This document shows positions 12,561-25,805 of a DNA stretch of 64,000 bases, in pieces. Position numbers and translations under genes: made by a program. The stretch lies in assembly GCF_047663525.1 (NCBI RefSeq), contig NC_092589.1, positions 77,612,501 through 77,676,500 on the forward strand. Reading direction: 5' to 3'. Each line of letters starts with the position of its first letter. The stretch's first letter is position 1. The DNA comes from Anas platyrhynchos. Taxonomy: Eukaryota; Chordata; Aves; Anseriformes; Anatidae. Under the pieces are notes generated by a model. The model had not been told where the DNA came from and did no database searches. It saw only the letters and a list, made by a program, of their open reading frames with translations.

Positions 12561-15500
12561 TTGAGGAAAAAAAAATAAAAAATGGAGAGAACGGTTAATC
12601 AGTAAAACAATAAAAATCACCCCTGTTGTCTGTTTTATATGGAATAGTTAGAATTATAAGATGACCGAGTATTTGGCAAAAGCTCCCCATTAGCACCCGT
12701 CTTTCCATTGCCACTCTATTCCCCCTTGCATGTCATGTTTTCATTATTTGGACCTTGATGAAAGAATATCCCTCACATGTAGCTGAGATTCTTCTACTTG
12801 AAGAGTTGCTGATATTTGGTGATTGACTGTCTACAGATTTGTGGGGTGGAAATATGATAATAGACTGCATTAAATACATGCAACCCAGGACAGGCAAAAA
12901 TTTGTTTTTCCATTGGAGAAAAAATATATGTTTTGGATTGTGCCATCAAAGGAAATAATAAATATAGCAAGACTAAGGAGAATGCGGAGTAATTACAAAG
13001 TGAAATTTCAAAGTTTTTTGTTTTTTGTTTTTTGTTTTTTTTAATGAAATGCAACATGTAATGTACTCATTTTCGGAATAAGTATATTGTTAAATATTTT
13101 ATCTTAAAAAAAGGGAGAGGGAGAAAAGACATCTGTTCAATCATATTGTAAAATCTCTGCTTAAATGGAATGTGTTTTCATGTGAGAAAGGCAACACACC
13201 ATTTTCCTAGGCAAAAGTTAAACCTGTGATACTTGCCTATAAATACAAGTAAATTAACTTTTCCATTCAGGAACATCCATAGAGAAGGTCAGGTATGACA
13301 TTAGCAGCTACAATCCTTTTCTGTCTCTGTGTAATGAAAACTACTTTTACAAATTAGGTTCCACGTTTTATGTTGTTTTTAATAACTGACTAACCCCAGG
13401 AGGAATATGTGCTGCTTCCCTATAGTTAGTACTCAGTAATTGTGCATGGAGGAAACCTAATATTTTCTCTTTCATTCTTTCATTGTTGTGACTTGGAAAT
13501 TGAAGGCTACTTTTTTTTTTCTTTCTTTTTTTTTTTCCCCAAAATTATATAATTAACCTGTTGGGGTTTTTTGTTTGTTTGCTTGTTTGTTCTTTAATTA
13601 TCAGTAGCTGCAAACCAGGACACACAATATTGGTCAATGATAATCAACAAAATCCTTTGAAACTGTAGAACTCTTTTCTTAATTACCAAATGAAAAACTG
13701 ACAAAGTATTGCTTTGTACTGAGAACTATATGGTTGTGGTATTATAAAAATGAAAATCCTTTACACAACTGAAAATTAATTTTACATTTTTATTTCTGTT
13801 TTCTTAGGAATAAGGTGTTATTCAGAGCACAGGAAATTGCTGATGGTACTCCAAAAATGAAGGTATATTACTTCTGAGGAAAAGTTGTTATTTCTTGAAG
13901 CACAACCATTATCATAGTTGTAATTAATGAATAGTACCTTAATGAATAAGCTTTGTATGAATAAACACAAATGAAATCTTTTCAATTGCATTATCATGTA
14001 GAGACAACTTTGGAAAAATTTTAGCGTTACTCTAGAAGGAACGATTCAGTCTACATGATCAGTGGTTGTCACACAATGGCAAAACTCTGTATAGGATAAT
14101 GAAGACATTTAGAAGCAACAAATAGCCTTTTAAGTTTTTGGAAAATTTTCTTCTTTTCATTGGATAGATTCAACTTTTACCCATTTTATTATTTTAGAAT
14201 GACAGTGAAAGAGAAATTATGTAACAGGTTGACCATTGTGTATGACTTCACTGCTGTTGCTCTCAGCTGGAAGAATTCAGATTTGTTTCAGTAACTGTGG
14301 GGGTATAACGATACTCAGTTCTCAAAAAGATGGAAGTCTTTTTGGTTTTAAGGTTTAGTTTATGCTGCATGAAGATTTTTGTTGTATCATCTAACAGCAA
14401 ATTTTTCAGAAATATCTGGGCTAGCTTTCTGTGCACTAGATTACAAACCCCTGGCATTAAAGCTGTGCCATACCTGTGATATCCAAGGCTAACCATTTCT
14501 GCTGAGAGACAAAACTAGTGCTGTTACATGAAACACCAAGCTAATGCATCTCTGTGAACTGCAGGAACTGAACAAATACAGATAGCCCAGCTGTTTCTTA
14601 CAGAACATTGCATGACATGGAATTCATGCACCAGATGTACTCCCAGGTAACAGAGGTCAGATTTTTTTATTTTATTTTATTTTAATAGGAAGTCCCAAAT
14701 AAAGCTGAAAAAAATAGGGATGATTTACTGTCAATAAATTTTGTGAAAAGCTCTTCCATTCCAGTGCAATGGAAGGTTTCCCAGCCATAGTTCTTTTCAT
14801 CATGTACATGCAAAACTAATGATCAGAGCTTCAGTAAATTGTATAGTCATTATTTTAGTATAAATATAAAAGAATAGTCACAGAATTGGATGGACATTTG
14901 ATGAGACCAAAGACAATCCCTTAGAATTGTTGTCAGATGGAATATATGGGTCCTTATGAGACATTATTTGACATATGGTTTTTGTGTTTTGCTCCAGTAT
15001 GTATATTTGAAAGCTATTTCAAAGCCTTGTTCCTCTTAATGTTTCTTCATTTTCATGTTTTATAGATATCAGTAATAACTTCTCCTAATATTCTTTTCAT
15101 CAGAGAAAACATGAGTTTTACTCCTGTCTGCTAACATGCTAGCATCCTTTCTCTTCATCCTTCAGGACAGAAATTACCTTCCTGAGACATGAGAGACAAA
15201 AAACATACCTTCAGTACAATGTTACTGTTATGAAATCTCACTGAATGTTTTACACCATAGCCGTATCTCCCAGCTCTAATGGTGATACAGTGATTTATAT
15301 CAGTCTCCTGTAACTGGCTAATATGAGCAAGCCCTTTTGGCTTTGTCCTTTCCTCCTGCCCATAATATTGATCTCATGAGTGTGGTCTTGCACTTTGAAT
15401 GAGCAAAATCTCTCATTTCTCTTATTCCAGATCATAAGGTTGTGCAGGTCTTCCTCTACGATGTTCTAATCATCCTGCAGACGTTGTTGGAACACAATAC

Positions 15501-16618
15501 CATGAAAATGCATCTCCTCTGCCATTGGTTAAAAGATACTTTTTATTGAAAGAAGAAAGAAAGGTAAGGGAAAAAGTTTTCGTTTGATGCTAAGAGGTGA
15601 GATTTTATTCTTCCTTCAACATCACATTTAAATGAATGCATTTGGCTTCATCAACAGTATTTTAGCCCTTAAAGCTAATAGGTGATAGCACAGAACTAGT
15701 TTAGGGAAGTCATTGAATTGATGGAGATGACACTGCAAATCTGTAGATTCTTTTATCTCCTCTATAGCAAGAGTATGATATGTTCACAGGACTCTATTCA
15801 GCCTTTATTCACGTACCATGTTGTCCATTAGTGAGTCAGAACAGAAAGGCTGAATGGGGATATGAACAGACCATTGTTAATAGCATTGTTGGATTGCTTA
15901 AGAGTTGACTTGTTCAAATTGTATTTCAAAATGACTCATCCTAGTACCAGTGGTAACAAGCTGTATTTGGTTTCATTTATCAGTACTATTAAATAAAATA
16001 CATTTTCTTTGTTCCCACTGTCGCCTAATACCTAAATAATACTCAAAGGACAAACCCTTTCCCCTGCTGAGTTTGATTTAACGACTGTATATCATGCAAG
16101 GATGTGTTGTTTTCATACTTACCAGTTTTATTTCTTGTCTGTGTAGAGTTTTGAAGATAACATCTTCTTCTCCTTGTTTTAATTAACATTTGGAAAAATT
16201 TGAAAGTGTTTAATTCTTGACCTTTGTGTCATCTACCTTACACAGGATCATATTGTCCCTCTTTTGCATCAGGGAGCAAATTCTCCCCATAATGTACTGA
16301 GTATGCATGAGACTACTGTCTATTGCCAACTTTGCATAGGTTTCTTATGTCCCCTTCAGAATTACTAAAACTTTGCATGCAAGAAATCTAGGTCCTAATG
16401 TGACAACTCATTGCACATGTCAACACCTTACTGATGTCTGCCAGGCTAGGCAAGGTGGCGTTTCAGCTTAGAACCTGAGCTTGGGTTTCTGGTATCCTTG
16501 TAGCAGTTGTGGTTAAGCACTTCATCTCATGGGGTTGGGAGTATGACAGAAAACAACTGCTGAAAACAGTAAAGCATTTTTTTCTTCATCTTTCTCTTGA
16601 CATCTATGCAAGGGCTCC
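12561..16618. other. Unique AT-rich DNA with short A/T-rich simple repeats
   Basis: No gene is supported. Simple repeats include T-rich (TTTTG)n at about 13,015-13,042 and T runs at about 13,511-13,536. Open frames are short and AT-driven. Nothing else recognisable. Confidence 0.6.
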
Positions 16619-16750
16619 TTCACAGAACCACAAAATGGTTTAGATTGGAAAGAACCTCTGAAGGTTACCTGGTACAATCCCCCTACTCAAGCAGGGAAAG
16701 CAGGTTGCTTTCATTTGCTCCAGTGTTCCTCCTGTTCTCACAAGTCAATG
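16619..16750 (-). mobile_element. CR1 LINE 3'-end fragment, antisense, internally deleted
   Basis: Read on the plus strand, the segment starts with TTCACAGAACCACAAAATGG, then a GATTGGAAAGAACCTC block and CCCCTACTCAAGCAGGG. That is the reverse complement of the 3' end of avian CR1 elements (octamer tail, then the GGTTGGA-like block). AGCAGGTTGC and CCAGTGTTCC with TTCTCAC follow, recognisable CR1 pieces brought together by an internal deletion. The copy is therefore 5'-truncated and diverged. An A-rich run at about 16,767-16,802 lies beyond it. The family is assigned from memory. Confidence 0.8.
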
Positions 16751-18102
16751 AAGCTGACAGGCAAATTAAAACAAAACAAAACAAACAAACCAAAAAAAAA
16801 AACTTTTCTCTCAGCTTTTAGCCTCTGACTTCAGCATTGCTCTGACTCACCAAAGGAAAAGAGGTCATTGAACAGTACTGGCTAATTCCTTGCACAAGAT
16901 CACTGGGGGATTACTATCCCAGAGCTGGGGACTACGCTGATCAGGCTTGCTTTCAGCTTGGGCACTTAATTAATAGGTGGAGAAAGCATGTGTGATTTCA
17001 CATGGCAAAGTTGCAGGACTGGAGTGTTCATTTCCAGCTACCTCTCACAACATTCCATAATCCCTGAGCTACTCTATTTATTTTCACAATCCTTGATTGA
17101 AGAATGGCTTAGAAATACTGAGAAAGTTCTGGCGATAATTGAAATATCGATTGAATACTGCTATTGATATTTCACCATGGAAGATTCATAGCACTCTGCG
17201 GTTATTTCCATCCCTGTTATTTGTTTTCACAAAATGGAAGCCAGAGGTTATTAGCAGATTTCTTATGACCTCGAAACATTCCAGATATAGACAGAGAAGT
17301 TGCAATAAGAGTTCATTGCTTCTTCTGAATTTGTCACTTTGTGTAAATGACAAAAACAAAACAAAAAAAAAACAACAACAAAAAAAACAACACCACAACC
17401 TCTGAACTCAATTTTAGTGTGCATATCTGATGATTAAAAAACTTGTATTTTTAAAAATATTTCTGAAGCAAGTCTTTCAAGTATTAACACTTTATTTAAA
17501 AATCTAAATAATGGATAATTATGAGTGAAAATAAGAATTCAAGTACTACAAATTTGTTATGAGAAAGTCTAAGAGAAATAGGATGTCTTGAGCTCAAACT
17601 GATACTCTAAAAGAGGTAAAGAGGGATTGATCTTCACTCTTCTGCATGAGCATACAGATTACTGGGCCATCTCATCTGCATGTGTAGGGAATCTGCCTCT
17701 TCCTCTATCCTTCTTTACACTATCAAGACTATCAAAGACTCAAAACAAAATAAGACCTCGTCCCCAAATAGTTACAAGTTTTTTGACATTTCTAGTTGTT
17801 CCTTTTTGGTTAAAACTGTTTGTAAAACATTACTTAAATTCCCAAATAAGCTTGAATTTACTAAAACTAATTTTTCAGATAAGCATTGAAAATACTAAAT
17901 AGACACCAATTCATTCATGCCTAAATTCAATGTATTTACACAGATATAGTAATTGACAAAATTTCTTTGTATTTATAAAATAGTGTATTTTTTTGTAAAA
18001 TCAGAGTAGGCACACTGAGAACAAACAGGCTCTTTGATTAATGTTTATATAATAATTAAAAAAATATTAATTTTATATAAAATTATTGCTTTTAAAATTA
18101 GG

Positions 18103-18164
18103 AAGGTAACATAAAGGTACCATGGTAACATGTTATAAAGGTACCAAGGTAACATGTTATAAAC
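18103..18164. repeat. 24-bp tandem repeat, about 2.5 copies
   Basis: GGTAACATGTTATAAA occurs in units starting at 18121 and 18145 (period 24). A shortened copy lacking ATGTT precedes them at about 18,105. KpnI-like GGTACC sits at the unit joins. A local minisatellite seed. Confidence 0.85.
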
Positions 18165-21100
18165 AGCTAATTTTAAAAATTTCCAATTTGTTTAAAACCA
18201 TGTATGATTCTAGCTGAAAGCAAAATTCTATGGAATATCTTTATATTACAAGTATTTCTTTATATTACTAAGGAGAGAATTTTCCTGAGCCAGAACACCT
18301 GCTTCAAGAAGTACTAATATAAAATTAATAGCAAATTAACATAAAATGATATATAAACTCAAAAGCTATCAAGCTTGGTATAATGTTATATTGAAAGAAC
18401 AAATAATTTAGGCCTATATGAGATGGGTAAATAAACAGAATACACATAGTGTCTAAGGGATTTTAATAAAGAAAGAAAAGGCACAGTTGAATTTTTTAAA
18501 TTATTATTACTTTTTTATTTTTTTCACAACAGGAAGACTGAACACTTATTTGCTTGTCATAGAGAAACATAAATTAGGTCTTCAAGCTGACATTTCAGAC
18601 CAAAGGCGCATCTGGAATAAGTTTTACTGTATAAATTTTTTAGTAGTACATGTAATAGTACACAAAAAAAATTTCTTCAGGTGAAAATATACTTGAAGAA
18701 AGTTTAATGTATTAAGATTCATATTAATTCAATGTTAAGATTCACATAGCAAGCCTTAATTTGGTAGTGAAGAACATAAATCTTGTATTCATATTGACAT
18801 AGTTATTGCAGAATACAGGAATAGGCACTGAAAACCCTGTAGTTGACTGGGTAAACCAATTAATTAAGCACTAATATAAAAACTTTAAATCTATTTGCAA
18901 AGTTCTGAGCATGCAGTTGTTACCATAAAAGCAAGAAGTAAGAATTCATTATATTAAAGTTAGTTTGAAAGTACAGCTGTGCTGGAACTGAAATGTTCTA
19001 TTACTGATGGACTATCCTAAAATCTTCACTAAAATAAGTATGAGCTTTTCATCATATTATTTGGGAACATTTAAACAAAGTATTGTATATATTCATGTAG
19101 TAAAACTGAACATCACTGAAATAATAATTCCAATCAAGCAAATAGGAAAGACATTTTTTTAAATATTCTTGAATTGAAACTGGAGCAAAGCATATTAAAA
19201 CTGTCCGATATGTATCTGTTGAGAAGACTGATATAGAAACCAAAAAGGCTTTGATATTTCCTACTTACATTCAGAAATATGTTGCAGGTCTGAAACTGAG
19301 TATTCATTTATTGGTCGTCTTAAAGGGGAAAAAAAATAAATTCTCTATAAGGCAATGTCAAATTTGACATGTATCCTTCAGACAAAATAAATGTCTATTT
19401 TATGCTTTCAGAAGTCAACTGAGTGATTTCTGTCCACCTCTGAAAGTCACTCAGTGTCACTACTACAGTCTGTTTTTAGGAGTGGGTTTGGCAAACCTGC
19501 AGTGAATGCTTTCCATCCTTAAACACCAAAGGAGAAAAGCTAGAGCTGAAAGGTATCAAAACAATTTGCATGCTCAGAAATAAACCACGCACACCAAGAA
19601 TCCCTCAAATAATTTTTGAAGGACTATTGGCAGTCTGCATTGTCTAAATAACCACATCAGTATCCAAATGATATTCTTTTTGTTCACCGTCTTCATCACC
19701 CAAACAGAAAATGTTTCAGGACTGGAGTATAGAGGAGGGTCTGGAGGAAACATGCATGTACTCAAGCTCTGAAATAGGGCTCAACAATTTTTTCTGTGAA
19801 GTGCAAATGTGGGGACCTATGTGGTGTTTTTGAGACACACATAATGGGTTGCTCTCTCTTCACCTGTTTGATTTTGCTTTCAAAGGGACTGCATGTATCC
19901 TCACAGTCAGTTACCAGGTCTTAGCTGGAAGCCAGGATCAAGCAGCTGAGAGATGATAGAAAACAGCTCCATAAACTACTTCTTGCTTATTCCCAAGCAT
20001 ATGAGTACTTCCAACCTGCTCATTTGATTTTGGCATGCGGCAAGTTCAATTTAACTTTTAGTCTTATGTTATCAGCTTGACTCTGTCTTGAAAAGTAAAT
20101 GCTCACAGAGGTATTGCTGGGAAGCAGTTTAGGAAACTGCACCTTACTGCCTCTCAGTTAATGGCTTCCAGCTGAACTCACTGCATTAATGCTTCTCCAC
20201 CAGCCCGTCCCCTGCAAACAACTGTTGGAGGTGGACACAAATCCTCTAAGATATCTTAGGTATCAGAGCTGGGTGCCACTGTTTCTTAACAGTAACTTTC
20301 CTGCCTGTTTCTGAGTGAATTCTTGTCTTCAGCTTTGCTCCTTCAGTGGTTTCTAGTGAAGCAGCATTAGCACTTGCATACTCAGTGTCTGTGCTTCAGC
20401 TGGGAGCCATTAACTGACAGCTTGTGAAATGGTAAGGAACAATTTCCTAATTGCCTGTCAGCTGTAGCTGACTGAGGAACTCTTCCAGCATGTGCAACAG
20501 GAAAGCCAAGCAGGTTATTTTGGTTATTTCAAACAGCCCTCAGCAGAGATTTGTGCTACTTTGGTTTTATTTTTGTGGTAGGATCTTTTAGGAGCACTCA
20601 TGAAGTCGTGTGTTGGAGGAAGACATACATCCCTAAATACTCCCTTTTTTAGTGACTTGTTCTTCACTCAGGCACAGATATCCATGATCATACAGTTGAT
20701 GTATGTTAGGCACAGGTTCAGGAAGCCCTCTCACCTGCTTGAAGTTGAGATTTTATATGCACATAAAACATGAAGGCTTGCCAGAATCCCAGAGTATGCC
20801 CCGGACAGAAACAATAGTATCACCACCTGGTGTGCAACTTTTATACTGTTTTCTTGGAAAGCTGGTGAAAAGAAGTTAGTGCCTGTCTTTTGCATGACAG
20901 CTTATTGATGGAAGGAGTCATGCAGGAGAAGAGCCACTCAGCCTCGGTGGCTTTGAAGCTACATGTCACATAAGGCTGTTTTACCTAATTTGTGAAAGAA
21001 CACGATTTCCCTCAGTAGGTCTGCATTTAAGAAACGTACACAAGACCTGCACATTAAAAAAGAAAAGCAGCCTTTCTAACTGTCCTGAGACTGTGAAAGC

Positions 21101-21232
21101 CCGATTTTTATTTCAGAAACCTCTGTTTCAGAATTTTTTTATGCTGAATGAGTGTGGAGATTGTCTGCCAATTTGTTCAGTACAGAATCAGGTCCTTGCT
21201 TAAGAGTTCAAGAGGTCTCCAAGATGGTACAC

Positions 21233-21260
21233 AAGTAGACCAGAAGTGGTCTACTTCTGG
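21233..21260. repeat. Two overlapping, mutually exclusive inverted repeats
   Basis: AAGTAGACCA at 21233-21242 pairs perfectly with TGGTCTACTT at 21247-21256. CCAGAAGT at 21240-21247 pairs perfectly with ACTTCTGG at 21253-21260. The two hairpins share bases, so only one can form at a time. Function unknown. Confidence 0.85.
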
Positions 21261-22784
21261 CAAACCTATTTTAGAAAGGTAGCTGTTTGGTTTCATGCAT
21301 GAAATTACAAGACAGATAGCTTATAAACCGTTAGTACCTATGGAAATGACAGCTTTTAAGCTATGCCTCCAAACCCAACTCCCTAATGGGTAGCTCTCAA
21401 CAGTAGTCTTAAAACAGTCTGAAGACTGAACCTCACAAACCCAAGCATATATGTTATACTGCCAACTATAAATTGAAACCCCAGATGGCTTTGGGCTTCA
21501 TACTGTGAAAAGATCTCTCTGATACATTAGCATGACATAAGTGACCAAATCAGCAAATAAAACCAGCTGTACTGGGTACTGAAAATGTGCCTCATTCAGT
21601 GAGCAAACCACCCATAGATTTCTGAAGTTCCAGAGTTATGGTGTTCTGTCATTAAAAATCTTGACTAGGGAATACAGAGCATTCCTAAATGCTTGTCTTA
21701 AGCAAAAGGGTTTATGTATTTTGACAGTGTGTTTGCTTGAGCAAGATCTAGTTCTGCTGGAAAAGGAAAATAGCAGAGGCTGCTCACATGACTGCTCTGA
21801 TTGTCACAAACTAATTAAATGCTTTCAGCTGTGTCTATACTGTGCCATTGTTTACTTGGCTTGTTCACACTCAGCTGTAGGTAGTTCTTCCAAACATTGC
21901 TGTATATATTACTTTTGTGTTGGTTATTGCCAAAACCACAATGTGGTTTTTGAGAAGGTATAATATTGACAAATATATCAAACTTAACTTTCACACCTTC
22001 CCTTGTAAATATAGGGCTAGAAAACATGCTTATGGGTACTATAAGAGAATTTGTAGGTAGAAGGTAAAGGTTGATGCTTGGGAGGAATAGTCACTCTTGA
22101 AACTCCAAATCTGTAGCTGCTTTCAATGCAGATTGTGTGACTAGCTTCTTTCAGGACTGGGGTGTAGTTTGAAAGATGAAGTGCCTGTATTGTTTAGAAT
22201 GTTGTAGCTATATACATAATATTCTTGCGGCAGTAAAACTCTAATTACAAAAGATATATTGTGTTTCTATGTTCAGGTGCCTGTGGTGAAATTCTTAAAA
22301 GTTTCATTTGGGAACTGAACTTTTGCTTGCTTTATTAAATGCGTAATACAATTCTACCTATTCTAGACTTCTGAAGCTGACAGCAATCCAGTGTTTAACT
22401 CATTTCCAGTTATATTATGCCTATATATAAGTCAAGTATCCTTTTAAAAATATCTAAGCTTGTTTGAAGTGGCTAGTGAATACTGTCAGCTAATTTTGAT
22501 TTATCAACTTCAAGTTACTAACTAGACATTGTAAATTAGAAATGATTGACACATCCTCACAAAGTTTGGCTTACTGGAAAATAGCTCAGTTTTGCCTGGG
22601 GAAAAAAAAAAAAGCATGGAATAGTAAGACAGTATTTGCCTTTTCTTTTTAAACAGTTTCCCAATCATGAGATGGCAGAGAAAGAAACGTGGAGATTGCT
22701 CAGCACTGTCATCCGAACTGATCCACTTCTTTCCTGCTTTTTCGTTTTTCAGATCTACATTACAGAAAAATAACAAAGTACCTT

Positions 22785-22833
22785 TAGTGGTTGGACTGGA
22801 TGACCTCTGGAGGTCCCGTCTAACCTAAATTAG
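22785..22833 (+). mobile_element. Very short CR1 3'-tail fragment
   Basis: GTGGTTGGACTGGATGACC, then TCTGGAGGTCCCGTCTAACC, is the conserved block just before the CR1 3' terminus (avian consensus of the form GGTTGGACT-GATGACCT-GAGGTCCCTTCCAACCT). The octamer tail itself has decayed. Only about 50 bp remain, consistent with extreme 5' truncation, which is usual for CR1. Confidence 0.85.
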
Positions 22834-23105
22834 TTTACTTATCAGAAGATAACTAGTAGATACAGAAGGTACAAAACCAGAGTAGTAATTTTTCTACACC
22901 TGTTTTCCTCGGTACACTACATAGTTATAATTTTCTTTCAAGTTATCTTAGTGTGAATGAGTCATAGTTACACTAGTGGAACTGTATTCACTTTTAGGAG
23001 AAGCTACTTCTGGGAGCAAATCTGAGGGATCTTAGCAGGGCCTGACTCTTTCCTTCTGAACAGTGTGAGGTCTTGTCACTCCTTCTTGGTTTGTAAGGGC
23101 AGAAC

Positions 23106-23140
23106 TAGTTGGAAGGGACCATACATAGATCTAACAGTGT
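23106..23140 (-). mobile_element. Possible CR1 scrap, antisense
   Basis: AGTTGGAAGGGACCATAC followed by AGATCTAAC resembles the reverse complement of the same CR1 3' block. Only about 13 contiguous bases match well, so this is tentative. Confidence 0.35.
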
Positions 23141-24455
23141 TTGAAAGAATGTGTTCTCACCACAAATTTGGGTGAATAGATTAAAGGTATACTTTACAGT
23201 ACTACTGCTACAGTATACTGCTCCTGGCATGTGCACTGTGAGTAGTGTAGGAATAGGCTCATAGGAGTAGAAGAGTTCTGTGTGAAATGGCTATGGTAAG
23301 GTCAAACCCTGACAAAGAGCATAAAATAATGCTGCAGTGAAGACTTAGAGACCACAGATACAGCTGAGTCAGCTCTGTTTTATGTATCCTATGTGCTGTT
23401 GGTAGAATGAGCACCACAACTCAAAGGTTTGCACAAGCTAATTTACCCTGCTTCCCATTTAACAGTAACCCTCATGTTACTGCAGCCTATTGAGCTAAGA
23501 TATACCCTCAGACTGTTAGTGGGATGGGGTGTGGGGGGGAATTAAATAAAAGCTTAATGGGATGACAGTTCCCATTGTTCTCAAATTGCACCCAGATACA
23601 GTGGAAGCATTCCATTGCTGCAGCATGTGTTCAGTGGTTACAGTCATGGGCAACAGTAGAAAATCCTATGACAAATAGATGTTGATCACTTTTGAAAATC
23701 TCATCCCCTGTTTTTACAGAACACTTCTATACGGAGCTTCCTTTATGCTCTGCAGGGCTATATTCAAAGCAGGAATGTAATAGGAATGCAGTGTGTATAA
23801 CATTTATATATCATTATCGTCATCATCATTATCATGATGTGTTATCTGTCTAGCAATCTGCTTGCAATATGAATAACAATTCTTCATATTGGTCATGTTT
23901 TTCCATGAAGCAGATAATTATTGCTGGCAGAGAAAGGCAGCTTGGATTTAAGAAGGCACCAGATGTTGTTAAAACTGCTTTTAACTCCTCTTTGTTGCTT
24001 CCTGGAGCTTGCAGCATACAGAGAAGTTGCAGTAAAGAACTGCTTCACCAAAACTGGTAGCCTAATCTCTTCAGCTGTTTCTGTTACTCTCAGCACCAGT
24101 GTCTGTGTTTACAAGCAAGCTAGTAAATCTAGTCCAGGTCCTCAGTATGGTCCACTGGCATCAGTCAAATATATTGATGGCAGCTAATATCTTCCTTGTT
24201 GACAAAAACCATGACTAGAATCCATACCAAAAGACATCTTAGCTTGAGGTGAAGAAGCATATATGTTTACTTGAAAACCAAATGTCTTTTATTTTAGCAA
24301 AATATTTTACACTGAGTTTTGGCATCAGAGGGCCAGGATTTGATACTGAATATCAGTTTCAGTATGAGTTATTGTGAATACATATATTTGAAACTGGTCG
24401 CCAGCTCCAGTTTCCTGCTTAAGAAACATTTTCCCCTGGCCCAAGACCTGCATTT

Positions 24456-24483
24456 TGTATGGGTTTGTTCACAAACCCATACA
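24456..24483. repeat. Perfect 13-bp inverted repeat, 2-base spacer
   Basis: TGTATGGGTTTGT at 24456-24468 is the exact reverse complement of ACAAACCCATACA at 24471-24483, separated by TC. In DNA it could extrude as a cruciform. The loop is too short for an ordinary microRNA precursor. Confidence 0.9.
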
Positions 24484-25747
24484 TGTGTACCACCACGAGG
24501 TCCACAGTACATAACCGTAGTTACAACTTGAAAGCTCCTGAAGAGAAGTACTATCAAACATAGTTTTATCATAGGTCAACATAAAAAAGTTGGGGAGGGA
24601 TGTTGGGAAGGAAATTGACGGGACCGAACTTTTTGTATGAGTATATTATTTATGGCAAGAACCATTATCAGTACTATTACTTAATAATTTATGGATGTCA
24701 AGTAGTATACCTCTTCGGTTATTTTTCTAGCTTCAAAATGTTTTGTTTTCTTTTTTGTTTGTTAGCTTTCCAACTTCTTTAAAAAATGAATGACAGTATT
24801 CATTGTCTTTTTCAAATGGTAATCTTCAGTTAGCTAAAGGATTTTTTGTTGTTTTAAAGAGAATTACACATTGCCTAATATCACAGTAAGTTTCTTTTAA
24901 AGATAATTTGTCTCTGACACTCCCTTTACAGACAATAAATTACATGAGTAGTTACTTCTGTGATATTTCAGTGGAAATATTCCCAGTCTACTGCTGTAAG
25001 ACAACAAGGAATCAAGTATCTCATGTAGATTTCAAATTCTCCAAATTACGCAGGGATAAAGTACAAAAATGTCCAGAAGGTAATCATCCTGGGGAAAAAT
25101 AAAATAAAATAAAAAGTAATAAAGTCAATTTTAACCTCATCAAACAACATAAAAGTCCTTCAAAGAAATCACTGCAGACATTCATTTGCATTGATAAAAT
25201 ATGTAGCTATCCAACTGAAAAAAAATGTTTTTGATTATAGATACCTACTTGTGTCCCAGTTGTATTTGTGAGCCAGATCCTCAGCCAAGATATGTCATGT
25301 CCTTATCTATCAACTGAACATTTTACTATCTGTAAGAGGAGAAAAGTTTAGTGCAAAGCATATCTGGAATGTTAAAACTATTAACATTTCATTATTTTTC
25401 ATAATTAAAATGTCACATAAAATGTCTCATATCTAGATCCAATGATCTCCTTTTCTGAAATGCTATGCCTAGAAGAAAAAGTTAGAGGTTAAAATTAAAT
25501 ACAATTATGTGCCCCAGGAATAAAATGGATATACATTAAAAGTATAGTTAGGCTGTAAATTCACTTATGCTTTGAAAAATTATAAAGGAATATATAAAAT
25601 GCAAATTAAGGGAGGAAATCTTATTTATCTTCCCTGTTTGTATGATAATTGGCTGCCTTTAATGAATTAATCTCATGCACAGACTCCTGCTAAATTAGAC
25701 TATGTATAATGTACTGTCTTCAAGTAACTTCACATTCTCATTATGGC

Positions 25748-25805
25748 CTCCCTAATTTCTAAAGTAAAATTAATATAATTAGGGAGTGAATCAATACGTA
25801 TTGAT
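25748..25805. repeat. Hairpin next to a 16-bp perfect palindrome
   Basis: CTCCCTAATT at 25748-25757 pairs perfectly with AATTAGGGAG at 25777-25786 (19-base loop). Four bases later ATCAATACGTATTGAT at 25790-25805 is a perfect palindrome. The flanking sequence 25,620-25,790 is complex and TAAT-rich, so this could be part of a regulatory element. Confidence 0.85.

Larger units (their letters stand above)
16751..22784. other. Unique AT-rich DNA, no gene seen
   Basis: Contains A-rich simple repeats near 16,767-16,802 and 17,350-17,398, a 24-bp tandem at about 18,103-18,164, and an overlapping pair of hairpins at 21,233-21,260. A more complex, E-box-containing stretch at about 20,380-20,500 could be regulatory. 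The stretch at 17.4-19.3 kb is especially AT-rich and featureless. No coding region is supported. Confidence 0.6.
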
